Assembly: GCA_038501785.1 (NCBI GenBank)
Contig: JBAMJR010000006.1
Span: forward strand, 561,501-625,500
DNA length: 64,000 bases
Source of the DNA: Myoxocephalus aenaeus
Lineage: Eukaryota; Chordata; Actinopteri; Perciformes; Cottidae
Direction of reading: 5' to 3'
Position 1 is the stretch's first letter. Every line of letters starts with the position of its first letter. Positions 23,126-35,935 of this stretch are shown here, in pieces. Both the position numbers and the translations under genes were made by a program. The notes under the pieces were generated by a model, which saw only the letters and a program-made list of their open reading frames with translations, searched no databases and had not been told where the DNA came from.

Positions 23126-26100
23126 ATGGCTCCTTTCTTGAGGATCACCTTCAACTCGTACGACTTGGGCGTCATGCCTCCTCTGGTTGACCCACCTTTC
23201 TGTGCAATCAAGATGAAGGAGGCCTTGACAACTGGTGTGAAACTGTTTGATAGCTGACACTACCCTTGACTTTTACAGAAGTTGTTATTTCTGTAAAACA
23301 AAAAAAGAAGAAGCCACTTTCTTCTTATTTCCTGTTCTTGAAAACATTAAAAGTTATTTCTTCCTATTCCTAGAACGAGGTAAAACTCTGGTTCAGCGCA
23401 AACCCACCATGTACCCGGCCTGGAAGGCCAGTTTCGATGCGCACATCTATGAGGGTCGTGTGCTGGAGGTACTGCTGATGAAGACAGCCGAGGAACCGCT
23501 TGCTGAGGTCACTGTTGGAGTGTCTGTCCTTGCTGAGCGCTGCAAGAAAGCCAATGGGCGTGCTGAGTTCTGGGTAGGACATTACACATTATCGTTTGTC
23601 TCTATAGAGCAATTTCATAGGCAGTTTAAGTGTAACTGCCTGTGTGTGTGTTCAGGTGGATCTCCATCCTTCTGGGAAAGTGATGATGGCTGTGCAATAT
23701 TTTCTGGAGGGAGTGGATACAGGTAAATGGAAACATTCTCTACTTTCCTCTATACTCTGTAATGCATATCATTTTCTGTAGTTTGTTTTTCTCTAGTTGA
23801 AAATGTTTCTATGTTGTCACCAAATCCCCTGTAAACTTGGTTCCAAACCTTAAGTATACCTCTATTACGGGCATCAAATGGTTCTATTGGGACCTGTGAT
23901 ACATTTCTGATGAATTAATGAGAATGAATAATGGTCTTCGCAGCTATAAATCGTGGGCTCAACTAATCAAGTTAAAAAAACAATAGCTGCATTTAAGGGA
24001 GCCAATCAAATCATTTGTTTATCGTGGCCAGACAGTTTGCTAGAGAGAACAAACAGTGTAAGCGAGATATGAGAGAGATGACAGCATGCAGCATGAAACA
24101 ACTCCCTACTACTGTCTGGCTGCTGTTTCCCTGCTCTAGCCAAAGTAGCACTACACACCTTGACCTTGTTTGGCTTAACAGCTGCGAGTCAGGTTTCTCA
24201 ACTATGAACATATTAAAACCAAGTATCGCTCTCGCCTCACCAATGAGCACCTACACTTGACTGTCACACAGCTGCGTGAGACTCTAGGATTCAAACTACT
24301 GGCATATTTTATATATGTTAACGATAGCTATTTATTTTCCATACAAGTGCTGTAAGAGCTCAATGCGCCTGTTCGTTAGACGTATCTAACTTTGAAAATT
24401 GACAATAAATGTTGTTTAAATAATATGGAAATTTATATTGTTGATGTTAGGGGGTAGTTAGTTATAGGATGCAATTTAGACATTATGAGGTTCAGATTTT
24501 TGCTGGGAGGAAACTTTAGATGCTGGGCCATTTGATTTAATTGAATACCTTTGCTAAAAAGCAACACTTAAAAAAACAAAAGAGTTAAACCCTTAAATAA
24601 TCTGCCAAACAAACAACCCATAGCTATCAAAATATTCTCAAAAAATATACAGAGCAAGACAAAAGACAGAAACACACATAAGAAAGTATATGGGGCAGAT
24701 CACAAACGTTTTGTCAGAGAACAAGAGAACAAGGTGGTGGTTTTTTAAACTATCTTATTATTCACGGGCATTCACAATTCCTTTTGGTCTCCAGAGATCA
24801 TCATTAATTTGTCAATTCATCACTTTGTGACGTATACAAAATGACCACTGTTTTTCCATTGCAGTGTTGTGAGATGACTGATCAGTGTTTCTCTCTGTAT
24901 CTTGAAGACAGTAAGCAGGCTGCCAAGGAGGAAGAGGAGGGTCCTACCCTGAACCGTAGACGAGGGGCCATCAAGCAGGCCAAGATCCACTTCATAAAGA
25001 ACCACGAGTTCATTGCTACGTTTTTCAGGCAGCCCACTTTCTGCTCCGTGTGCCGAGAATTTGTCTGGTCAGTCCGGCCTACTCATCAGCCCTATAAAAA
25101 AACCTTGAAGGCAACTTAAGGGCAACTCATAAACCACAGATCAGATAAACTAAAACAGCAGAGAGAACGATGTAGTTAGATGAAAGCCTTTATTTAGGAA
25201 CTTCCTGTTATTTGCTGATATATTTAATACTCTCTGAGTTGGCTAATTTCTCTCAAAGTGAGGGAAACAAACTGGTTGCTTGTCAAGTTATTGATAGAAT
25301 GATTAAGGTAAATGTACCCTTTAAGTTGTAATGTCTGTCGGCGTCAATGACAAAGTTTGTAATTTTTTTGGTACAGATGTACTTTGAAGCTCATTATTTT
25401 TGTATTTCTTTATTATTTAACCTTTATTTTGAGAACCATTTCGCACAGTCCACACAAGTGACACAAACAGCACAGATACAATACAGTATGACAAACACAT
25501 GAGAAAAAAGGCTAAAAACAACTTAGGTAAATTAATTAACACTATGTACAAAAAAAAGGCGGATTACTGGATATTCTTGTGCAGAAGATTTGAGAGGTAG
25601 CGAGGGGTCATTCCCAAAATGGATTTGTAGACCACGAGCAGCCAGTGTTGTAGCCGCCTGGTGAAGGAGGCCTTGTTTTGATACAGGAAACCCAGTCTAG
25701 CTTTGACTTTAGCCAGAAGGTTATTGATGTGTATGTTAAATGAGAGAGATGAGTCCAACCAGAAGCCAAGGTATTTGTAGGAGCTGACAAACTCCAGCTC
25801 CGAGCCATCAGCACTGTAGATCTTGGGAGGGCTGGGGATGATGAGTTTTTTTCCGGTCAAACAGCATACATTTGGTCTTTTTGGAGTTGAGGAGCAGGTG
25901 GAGGTTGTGGAAAGACTGTTGAATGGCGGTGTCATTTTGGTCTCTGGAGAGGAAATTAGTAGAAAACGGAAGCCCTGAGATACAAATCAGCTTGGGTGTA
26001 CTGCAGCTGTGTATTATCCCTAACCAAGTGATTAATCAGCAAACTATTAACATTCACATGATCAAAGAAGGATACAGTCTGACCCATTTGTGTCACTTTG

Positions 26101-29100
26101 CCTCCCACAGGGGACTCAACAAGCAAGGCTATAAATGCAGACGTAAGTGTAAAAAAATGAAAACTCTCCTGTGCTTTGTGCAAAACTTGAAATATAAACC
26201 CAATGCATAGATGGTGTATACTGAAAATATATTCTTCACACTTTTATTTGTGTAGCCAGTTTATATACTGGCTCAACGTGTACAAATCATGTTTATCTGT
26301 TTTTTTTATTCATCAGAATGCAATGCAGCCATCCATAAGAAATGCAGAGACAAAATCATCGGGAGATGTACCGGTACTGCTGCCAACAGTCGCGATACTG
26401 TGGTACGTAACACTTTTTTTGTACAGTACACCATGTACTGAGTGTTCACCATAAGGCTCACTACTGCTTTTGTGTGTGGTTTTCTCACTCTGTTGTTGTT
26501 ATAAAGTATCTCTATATAACAGTTTGAAGAATGAGAGACAGAGTTTAATACAAAGACACCAGTCAGGGTCCACATCCAATGATCAGTGATCATCAATATT
26601 GATAGATAAAGACGATCAAAGACCAACTGACCTAGATAATGGTGGCATGGAAATAACAAGCACAAACATCGGGTGTGGTCTCAGAGAGGAACTCTAAATC
26701 AGTGTAGTACTAGACTAAAAAGGAACTTTTTATCCAGCATTGTGGTCACTTCTGAGAGTATAAGCAAAAAGAAAAAAAATATTAGGCAGGTGCTCAGGCC
26801 TGTGAGGTGTCACAGGCCACTGATTATAATTCCTTGGCCTCGGGTCATTCATGGATGATGATGAATCTCGTTTGTCACTGCAGTTCCAGAAGGAGCGCTT
26901 TAAAATTGACATGCCACACCGTTTCAAGAACCACAACTACATGAGTCCAACCTTCTGCGACCACTGTGGAAGTCTGCTGTGGGGTCTTGTCAAACAAGGC
27001 CTAAAGTGTGAAGGTACAGTGCCGATATAATTGACTAATTTCTGGCGTGTAAATGTTCTTTTATCTTTTATCAAGCATTGTCTTTGTTCCATTTATAGAT
27101 TGTGCCATGAATGTCCATCACAAGTGTCAGGATAAAGTAGCCAACCTTTGTGGTATCAACCAGAAACTACTAGCTGAGGCACTCACACAAGTCAGCCAGG
27201 TGAGTTTATGCAGACTGTCACAAGTCATTCAATGCATGGTCCTATCAAGTGTCTAGTCCAAGTAACGTCTAAAGAATGCGGAGTACAAGTCTGACTCAGG
27301 TACCACACCTAATTAAATAATTCCATGGCTCTTTCAGACATTAGATTAGATTAGATTAGATTAAATATTCCTTTATTAGTCCCGCATTAGGGAAATTTGC
27401 AGGATTTCAGCAGCAAACGGGTAAAGTGCACACAAGAGTCAAATTTAAATAAAAAAACAAGTAATATAAATAAACAGTAAAACAGTAATAGAAACAGTAA
27501 TGCACAATAACAATATTATATATACAGACAGAATAAAATGTATTTATATTGCACAGTTGAGGTGATTAAAGTGACCAAAGTGTTAATTTTTTTTTTTATC
27601 TACTGCGAGCTCAGCTGTATTGTGGATATCTCGTTACATTATCACTTACTAGCCATTAGTATACAGAGATGGGTCTCAAGAAAATAATGGAACTTGATAA
27701 CGAGAGGATAAACACAACAAAATATAAGCACATGATACATTTGAATACCCTCTTCAGGTAATACAAGTTTTACATTTGACTTTGACATTCATATTTACAA
27801 AAATGCCATCGTTTTCTATTCTGGTATCATTAGTCTGGAGGCGAGTCTGAAGTGAGCTTTGTAACACTTCATTTGGATGTTGTCCAAGTCCAAGGGTGTT
27901 ACTGAACCTTCAGGTAAAAATAGAACAAACTAGAAAGGTGCACTCAGTAGAGTTCATATCTCTGCCAGGTGTATGTGCTGTAATGTTGGATTAAAATAAA
28001 CACAACCTGTCCCCCCGTCGAGACTGAAAGTGTATCAGACATGTTTTTCACTTTAACACAACAGATATGCACTCATTTTAATCAATGCCGATGTCTCTCC
28101 TGGTTCTGTACAGGTGCACGTCTCAGCTTCGTCTCACAGGTGTAACTGTGACTTGAGTTTATTTGGGAATCAAGTCTGATTTTTAAGACAATACGTGTGT
28201 AAACATGAGGTCGATGCCCAATAACAAGGAACGGAATAACTGTCTGTGTAAAAGTTGTTTTGAGAAAGTGTGAGTCACCACAACAACCAGAAGTCCTTGT
28301 GCATGCAGCCATAACTGGCCACCCAAAATATTATGCTGTTTGCTGCAGCAGCATGTGAGATTAGCCTGACTGTTTCTTGCCTTTCATTTCTTTTCTTTCT
28401 CTATTCCAAAAGAAGTCATCCACCCGCCGCTCAGATCCAAACCTGTCTGATCTGCCTGATATTGGAATCTACGATGAAGTTAGCAAGCTTTCTGGACTGG
28501 ATATCAATGGTCAGTCAGTGTTTTTCTGAATGTGCATGTACGTATGTGTACATAATGCTTTCATGTGAGCAGTATAGTCTCTGTATTAATACTGATACTT
28601 GCTAAATAATATGCAAACATATTCAATATTTTTCAATAATTTTATGAATAAGTCATTTTTGGGTAATTGTTTGTCCATTAGACGGATCTCCCTATGGCAG
28701 ACTGTGGGAGGGAGCCAACTCACAGCCTCAGTCTCGTATCACCCATTTGACCCGCATCAACGTGGACGACTTTGTCTTCCAGAAGGTCTTGGGAAAAGGC
28801 AGCTTTGGCAAGGTACAGAGCAACCATTTCTCCTGTGAGACAGCTGTTTTAACCACCCCATCCAAGAGTGAGAGGATAACCAATCAACAACACTCCAGCC
28901 AACACTTGTCAACTGTCATATAAACTGGCACACACAGGCCTCACATATAAATAAGGACATAAAATCTAGTGTTGGATCCAACTATGAACTGTAGACAAGA
29001 TGTTTAAATGTGTTTAACTTAACCTGACATTTCAAGCTTCATGCTCTTTATAAGACAGAAAACAATTAAAGTCTCTCTTCTTCTCTCTCCCCATCCGGGG

Positions 29101-32100
29101 GAGAGGGGTCCTCCTCTGTTGCTCTCCCTCAGGTTTCTTCCCCTTTTTTTCCCTGTGAAAGGGTTTTAACTATCTTTTTAGGGGAGTTTTTCCTGATCCG
29201 ATGTGAGGTCCCGGGACAGGGATGTTATGTGTACAGATTGTAAAGCCCTCCGAGGCAAACTTGTATTTGTGATGTTGGGCTATATAAAATAAACTGAATT
29301 GAATTGAATTGAATTCTTCTCTTCTTCTTTGCCTCTCAGGTTCTCCTGGCCGAGCTGAAGGGTCGTGGTGAGTACTTTGCAGTGAAGGCTTTGAAGAAAG
29401 ATGTAGTGCTGATGGATGACGATGTGGAGTGCACTATGGTAGAGAAGAGGGTCTTGGCTTTAGCCTGGGAAAACCCCTTCCTCACACACCTTTACTCCAC
29501 TTTCCATACCAAGGTAATCTCATTGATGTTTTTTCCTACTCTACGCCATTAGTTGGAATTATACCCTCAATACTCAAAGTAAAACTTGTCAACAGGAGCA
29601 TCTGTTCTTCGTGATGGAGTATCTGAACGGAGGAGACCTGATGTTTCATATTCAGGAGAAAGGGCGCTTTGAACTCTACAGAGCCACGTGAGTCACACCT
29701 GTAACACAGACATGACAACATCCAGACTTAGTGTAAAAAAGAAAAGCACAACCTGCCAACAATACTGAGTGCTCGCAATTTCCAATAGCTGTACAGGAAC
29801 TCATACACACAGAATCAATGAGTTAATGGAATAAATGAGCACACGTTTATTCCGCCCATGTCACTCTTTGTGTTCTTTTCGTTTACATGATATACTAAAA
29901 CCTGATGGACTGGGCCTGGTGTCCATTAGCTCTCTAGCAGACTGGCCTTGTATGGACTAAGCTCTTAGTGCTTGTGTACTGTTTGTATGGGGAGGTATCG
30001 CTTACTACCACCTACCTCTCAACTCTTCACTCTGTGGGAATCCCTCCAGAAACAAACAATGGCTCACTAGTAAAAGACAATGTGAAGTCTAAAGCTGGCT
30101 GGCACCTGCGCCACCGCCAATAAAGTTTTACAATGTCTCACATTTACAGACAAAGACATTTCTTTGCAGGTGCTGTTTGACATAAGCACCATGCTTTTCT
30201 GGAGCTCTTTTGATTGTGTCACAGAGTTTGCCCAATTGGCGAGGAATTTTAGACAATTTTTCGCACGCATTATTTTGAGCACCTCAAGGATAGACAGATA
30301 ACAGTCAGGGATTATATGATGCTATGTTTGTTAAAAAAAAAAGCAAAAATATGCAAACTCCATTCTGAAATGTACCTTAAAAGTGAAACAAAGCAGAAAG
30401 GTTTGATTCTTGATTCAGATTTAGAGGCCAACAAAGACACGCACACTAGACCTCAGTGCATGCATTGTTGTGCAAGGTAGTTTTATGTGTTGAAGAATGT
30501 CAAGCTTATCAATACATTATCTTTTGTATACACTTGACTTTTTGAACATACTGGTTGGTGTGTGTTTAAAAAGAAGGTTGAACACTGACAATGAGGTCTG
30601 CCGTTACCTTTCCTGTAGTTAAACTGGTGTCTGTGTCCTGGACCTATGAGATGACAGGAGTAATTCCCTGCTTTGCAAACACAGACACCTGATCTTGTGT
30701 TGGCATCCACTTAAGTCCTCCTCACTCAGTGACTGTATTCAGCCTGGATGGATAATTTACCCTCAGTGACTGAGAAAAAAAGAGAGTCAGTTGTTTCTTT
30801 ATCTCAGAATGCATTCATTTTTAGCAAAACATTAGTTTTCAGGTTTGTTTATGTATATATGTTTAAATATAACAAATAAGATAGTGTTTTGCTTCTCAAG
30901 ATTTCACAGTGGAATGACAAGTTTTTCCTGCATTTGGTTATGCAATATTTTTCGTTTGGCAGCCATTGAACTGTAGAGTTTCTGATGACCTCTTTGTTCT
31001 CCCAGTGTCTAGGGCTAACCTCTTGACCCAGTGGTGTAGAGAGACTAATCCAATGTCTCAATTTTCTCACATACGGTAGCAGAGCCCAACCTATTTACTT
31101 ATACTGTATCTAGACTTTTACATTTTGTTCTGTGTTTGTAGTGTTGTTTGTCGAGTAGGTTTAAAGGTGCATATACATATATGTGTGCACTTGCTAACTT
31201 GTTCTAAGAGAGCTGTATTTTAAGTGAGAGATGATCAATGGATAAAACCTGACAGCCTACTCAGTCCGTGTCAGTTGTTCATTTACATTGAAAGACCAGT
31301 CATTGTTTTAGAGCGACAGTCACTCTATCTCTTATCAGGACTTAATCGTTTCACCTGACATAGGTGACAAGAGAAGCAGGGCAGAGATAGGCTAATCTTT
31401 CGGCTCTCAGGTTTCACATTATGAGAGCGTTATTCACCTGTCTGCTACTCCATACAAATGTACTCTTCAATAATTCAGCTCGACACTGAAATGAGTCTGC
31501 AGTGTTCAGCTTCCAACTCACGAGTGAGATAGGTACTGAGCAGACCTGTAGTTTTCCACCAGAGATGATAAGTTCATATCTGTCTGCCTTGTTTGTCTCC
31601 CCAGGTTCTACTCTTCTGAGATCATTTGTGGTCTTCAGTTCTTGCATACCAAAGGGATCATCTACAGGTCAGAGCAAAAATATGTATTGCATCTGAATGT
31701 ACAGTACATATACACTAAATTACATTTTTCATGTTTTACTATATTCACAGCTGACCATATTGCGTTATTTTCCTTCCACAAGATAAATACCGGCCACATT
31801 CCAAGAGCTATGTGAAAGTGAACTTGTTGTCACTCAAAACTTGCTTGGTTAGATAATCCCATGCATTTTGACAATTTTTTTCTGAAAGTGTCAATGTTAT
31901 TGTGTTGCAATGCAATTGGGAACAGGGAATGTTTAGGAAACTGTGAATTTGTTCATTTATTGCAGTAAAAAACTGACTCTAAAATCTGTAATAGTGTAGC
32001 TGCTTCCAATTGCATAACCATGTGAGAATATAATAACATCTACAACGTTTATAGTAGATTAACACAACAGTGGATTGATGGATTACCTATCTCAGGTAAT

Positions 32101-34720
32101 TTTCAGATCTCTGCAAGATTTTGATATTTCGAATCCTATTGAAACAAACTGAACACAATGGCTGCCTGGAAATAAAAGGCATGCTTTGTGTGGAGTTTGC
32201 ACGTTCTCCCCGTGGCAGCATGAGTTCCCTCTGGGTTCTCCGGCTTCCTCCCACAGTCTAAAGACATGCAGCCCAGGTGAATTGGAGACTCAAAAAAAAG
32301 AAAGTCTCTATGTGCCTGTCTCTCCTGGCAACCTGTCCAGGCTGAACCTGCCTTCGCCCAATGTCAGCTGGGATCGTCTCCAGCGCCCCGCGACACTAAA
32401 TAGGATAAGCAGTTTGGATAATGGAATGTAATGTAATTTAACATTAATTCATAACCACTTTTGTGGTTCTTAAAAACATTTTGTAACCGTGAGTTATCAG
32501 GTTATTTCTGGCTTGAGTGGTGTTAAAAGGCAGTAGGCATTCGAGATTTCACAGTCCAGCTGGCAAATCTTTTTTAGCATTTTTCTTGAGCACATATTTA
32601 ATCTAACAGTTTATTTTAAACATTTAGTGGCATTTTAACTTTATTCTGATAAACACAAAATGATCAGATCAAACCGAATTATTGCAACCTCACAATCTGT
32701 TATTTAAGCAATAAGGTACGAGAGGCAGTACTGTGTCGTGCAATAATGTACTGTTCAAGGGAGTTGTTAGGCCCGACGCGCAGGGCGCAGGGCCGGCCTT
32801 TCAGCACAAAATAGTTGTAGCCGGCAAAACGTTGTGTATCGCATTTCAGCGACAGAGAAAATAGTCCCGGGACACACGGGACGCACATACGGGACTATAA
32901 AACGGACGGCCTGGTCAGTAAATCGCAGATTTACTGACCAGGCCGGTTGAAAGCAGGGTGGAGGATGAGGCTCAGCCACCGATGTAAAGAAGTGCTCTCG
33001 CTGCTTCTGTCTTTAGAGAACTTTAGAGAACTTGCCTCGCGTCGGGAAATTATCGACGTAATTATGTCTCACTGGAAATTATCACAATTTTGTGATCAAA
33101 CCCTTTTCATTCCTCAGCTTTAGGTTAGGGAGGAAGTGACGTGTGTGTTGTCGTTCATTATGCTAGTGTGGGGGACGCTACGTGAGCTTGTTAGCTGTTC
33201 CGTTTGAGCTACAAGAGCCCCGTTGCAATAATGTGAAGACTCAAGCAATAAACCTGCAAGTTAAGGAAACCAACGTCTGCGAGTCGTTACTGCAGACGTG
33301 ACAATATCAAAGTTTACACCAAACATGTTTGGTAACTGTCAAGCTTGAAATGACAACTAACGGTCGCGCAATTTAAATCTACCTGTTATTTTAAGTGCGC
33401 ACTGATATGGAACGCTCTAAATGTAAACAGGCTGTACAGTACTTTATGGCTGAATAAAGTACACCCCGTGACTCACTCTCAACCAATCAGAATGCTTGAT
33501 TTGATCTACCCGTATTATAATATCTTCTAATTCACTCATGCTTACTTCCAATCATGCTGTGATTGTTTTGATTCCAGAGATCTTAAGTTAGACAATGTGA
33601 TGCTGGATCATGAGGGGCACATAAAGATAGCTGACTTTGGCATGTGCAAGGAGAACGTGTTTGGAGAGAATCGTGCGACAACTTTCTGCGGTACTCCTGA
33701 CTATATCGCTCCAGAGGTAAAGTGTTTCATACTTGCAGTATAGACTTGTTCTTGTTTTGAAGTATTCAAATGTACAACTGATTTGTGTTCATCATTCTAC
33801 ATGCAAACAAGTGAGTGTGTCTGTCCAGAATAATTCTTATTTATGATATTGTGGTTCAACTCAGATCCTGCTGGGTCAGAAATACTCATTCTCCGTTGAC
33901 TGGTGGTCATTTGGGGTGTTGCTGTACGAAATGCTGATTGGTCAGTCGCCTTACCATGGAGATGATGAGGATGAGCTATTTGAGTCCATCCGCATGGATA
34001 CTCCCCACTACCCTCGCTGGATCAACAAGGAGGCCAAGGACATGCTAGAGCGGGTCAGTACCATGCCTTTTATTCAAAATCAAATACATCTGCCATAGGG
34101 CACCATTTCTGCTTCAGGGAAATAGGTATTTCCACATTTGATAATTTTATGGTTACATTTAAGGATCTTTCGGAAGAAATTCTACAGTTGATGAAATCTA
34201 TTCAAATTCAATCAAGAAATGTACATTTGTGTAGCTGAAAATTACCCCCTTTTTTATTTGTTTGTTTCACTGCAGTTGTTTGAGAGAGACCCAACTCGCA
34301 GGCTAGGAATCGTGGGTAATATTCGTTTACACCCGTTCTTCAACACCATCAACTGGCAGGCCTTGGAGAGGAGAGAGATTGAACCCCCCTTCAAACCCAA
34401 AGTGGTAAGGCGATCATACAAGTTATTGAGAATTAAATTATGAAAAAATATGGATCATGTGCGGGGTTTACTTCCATTTATAATCTGTGATTAGCATCTC
34501 TGTTTCATTTATTTATTTTTATATATTAATTTTGCTGAGTTATGTTTGTTGTCAATTACAGAAAGCACCGAACGATTGTAGCAACTTTGATCGGGAGTTC
34601 CTCAGTGAGAAGCCTCGTCTCTCCTACAGCGATAAGAACTTCATCGACTCCATGGATCAGGCGGCATTCGATGGCTTTTCATTCATCAACCCCAAGATGG
34701 AGCAACTATTAGAAATGTGA
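23126..34720 (+). CDS. prkcd: protein kinase C delta
   Basis: A novel-type, diacylglycerol-activated, Ca-independent Ser/Thr kinase acting at membranes and in the nucleus. Coding exons: 23126-23234, 23374-23573, 23656-23722, 24908-25067, 26111-26142, 26317-26402, 26884-27013, 27099-27199, 28413-28509, 28682-28812, 29340-29513, 29596-29687, 31605-31667, 33578-33716, 33865-34053, 34276-34404, 34562-34720. These give 685 aa in one frame (human about 676). The C2 domain spans about 1-125 (MAPFLRITFNSYDLG). The pseudosubstrate RRRGAIKQAK is at 142-151. C1A (158-208) and C1B (230-280) have all Cys/His. The kinase starts at about 358, with GKGSFGKV, Lys387, RDLKLDN 481-487 and DFG 500-502. Activation-loop Thr516 (TFCGTPDY), turn-motif Ser654 (RLSYSDKN) and hydrophobic-motif Ser673 (FDGFSF) are present. 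V3 has Tyr315 and DIND 325-328 where mammals have a caspase site. The exon at 24908 follows CTTGAAG; an earlier AG at 24864 would hit a stop at once. Teleosts have two copies, and which one this is cannot be told. Confidence 0.96.
23723..24907 (+). other. prkcd intron (23723-24907), nothing recognised
   Basis: An AT-rich intron between the C2-domain exon and the pseudosubstrate/C1A exon. I see no gene, structured repeat or conserved frame in it. Confidence 0.55.
25415..25935 (-). mobile_element. LINE remnant with reverse-transcriptase C-terminal fragment (L2/Jockey-like)
   Basis: On the minus strand, about 25564-25935 encodes residues typical of the region after the RT catalytic core (SSYKYLGFWLDSSLSF, LLAKVKARLGFLYQNK, YKSILGMTPRYLSNLL). 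This 'KYLG-WLD ... LGFLYRNK' pattern is known from non-LTR elements of the L2/Rex group. The flank 25415-25560 looks like its 3' tail. The 5' part and the endonuclease are absent, so it is an inactive fragment within prkcd intron 25068-26110. Confidence 0.75.
27200..28412 (+). other. prkcd intron (27200-28412)
   Basis: This intron separates the C1B exon from the V3 hinge exon. It contains a (GATTA)n-flanked retroposon fragment at 27335-27545. Otherwise I see nothing. Confidence 0.55.
27335..27545 (-). mobile_element. retroposon fragment with (GATTA)n end
   Basis: Four ATTAG units precede tattcctttattagtcccgc and attagggaaatttgcaggat, then cagcagcaa and an A-rich body. Read on the minus strand this is a tail ending in a pentanucleotide repeat, a common truncated fish retroposon end from memory. 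Confidence 0.5.
29066..29318 (+). mobile_element. non-LTR retrotransposon 3' tail with (GAATT)n
   Basis: The end reads aagccctccgaggcaaactt, gttgggctatataaaataaa, then four GAATT units. From memory this is a common teleost LINE 3' end; class RTE/Rex-like is a guess. It ends only about 20 bases before the acceptor of prkcd exon 29340-29513, so it supplies DNA close to the splice site. Confidence 0.6.
29688..31604 (+). other. prkcd intron (29688-31604), nothing recognised
   Basis: A 1.9 kb AT-rich kinase-domain intron. No splice-flanked frame, long repeat or RNA gene was recognised. Confidence 0.55.
32175..32437 (+). mobile_element. dispersed teleost retroposon (cacgttctccccgtg type)
   Basis: Blocks gtttgcacgttctccccgtg, cggcttcctcccacagtcta, aagacatgcag, aacctgtccaggctgaacct, caatgtcagctgggatcgtc and aggataagcagtttggataa occur in the order of a very abundant fish repeat. 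There is no coding capacity. It lies in prkcd intron 31668-33577. Confidence 0.7.
32750..33310. other. CpG-rich insertion-like island inside prkcd intron
   Basis: The flanks are AT-rich, but this stretch is CpG-rich (cccgacgcgcagggcgcagg, three spaced cgggac motifs) and contains a perfect 18-bp foldback at 32907-32945. Near 33245 a caataaacctgcaagtt segment is followed by gtctgcgagtcgttactgca and gacgtgaca, which resembles the end of an LTR. It looks inserted, but I cannot assign a family or exact ends. Confidence 0.4.
32907..32945. repeat. perfect inverted repeat (18-bp arms, 3-base loop)
   Basis: Arm 1 (32907-32924) is cggcctggtcagtaaatc. Arm 2 (32928-32945) is its exact reverse complement, separated by gca. 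It lies in the CpG-rich island of the prkcd intron. Confidence 0.9.
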
Positions 34721-35935
34721 CTGTTGTGATGACATCCAGACCTGGGTTCCATCTCTACTGCTTACGGACAGTTTCCATATTCTGGTACATTCTTAAACTT
34801 ACAAATGAGTGAGCTGTTCCACAGTCAGTATTTGTGTGACCTTATTTCAAGCAGAAACTATTCTCCTTGGGTACGTGTAGAAACAATAAGTGTAGAAAGG
34901 GCCCATGTACTGTACATATTGATGTAATTGTGTTTGTGTGCATGCTTATTATTAGTTTAGGTTGTTAAGGCCGATATGAGTAATACTAATAATAATAATA
35001 ATAATAATAGGGCGTGAGGTTGAAACTCCTTGCATTCCACTTGATGTCACCGTTAGTCATCTGCAGCCATTTTGTGTCCCTTTTTGTAACATTCAATTCA
35101 ACCCAACTGGGGATGAAAAAGTATGAAGAGGTAAAGAAACCTATAGGAATACATTATACTGTATACTTAAAATATGTGTGCATGAGTTGACTGCACGTAC
35201 AGAAATCTCAGACCAACATGAACCTATCTACCTTTAAAATATAGATAAATACTGAATGTTATCTGTCTTTTAAACACCATAATTATTTAATTTGGATGAA
35301 TCATGTCTTGTTGACAAAAAAGAACTTGTGGTGATGGACTCTCCAGTGCCATGTAAAGAACTATTTCTAAGAGAAGCAGCTTGTCTCAGCTGAACTGAAA
35401 GGTCCTGTCTGTGTACAGGGGATACAGTCGATGCAAAAGGTCAAGTAAACGCTGGTACTGAAATGCTGTAAATAGACAATGTGTATGTATAATGTTGTAA
35501 CATGTATATTGGTTAGCGAAGGATGTACTTTTTTTTACTGTCTCCATCTTTTACATCTGATTAAAAAAACATCAACTCCCAAGTAGGGTGTGCTATTTTT
35601 TTTAAACATCTGCAGTTTACATTGTTCCCATACTATGTTCTCAAATACCAGAGGAAACTTCAGAGGGTTTAGTAGTCAGATCAGGGTTTATCTATGGTGC
35701 AAGGTGATAAGTAACTAATAAAAGCTTGTTTATGTTGTATTTTAGTATTTCCATATGAATGTTCATTTTGGTATCATTTGTAACAATGCATTTTTCTGTT
35801 GTAAGGATTTAAATTGTCTAACTTTCCATAGATAAACAAAACAAAAGACAACTTTGTTCCAGCTTTGTGCCAAGACAGCTTGGCACTTGCTGTTTGGGTT
35901 GGTTACACTGTTACCTCCTCAGTGACATAAAGCTC

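Noticed and set aside
24841..24907. An extended 5' part of prkcd exon 24908-25067 starting from the acceptor at 24864
   Set aside because: In the phase inherited from the previous exon it meets a stop within three codons. The AG at 24906-24907 gives the expected SKQ...NRRRGAIK continuation.
25564..25935. A protein-coding gene on the minus strand
   Set aside because: The residues belong to a truncated non-LTR retrotransposon.
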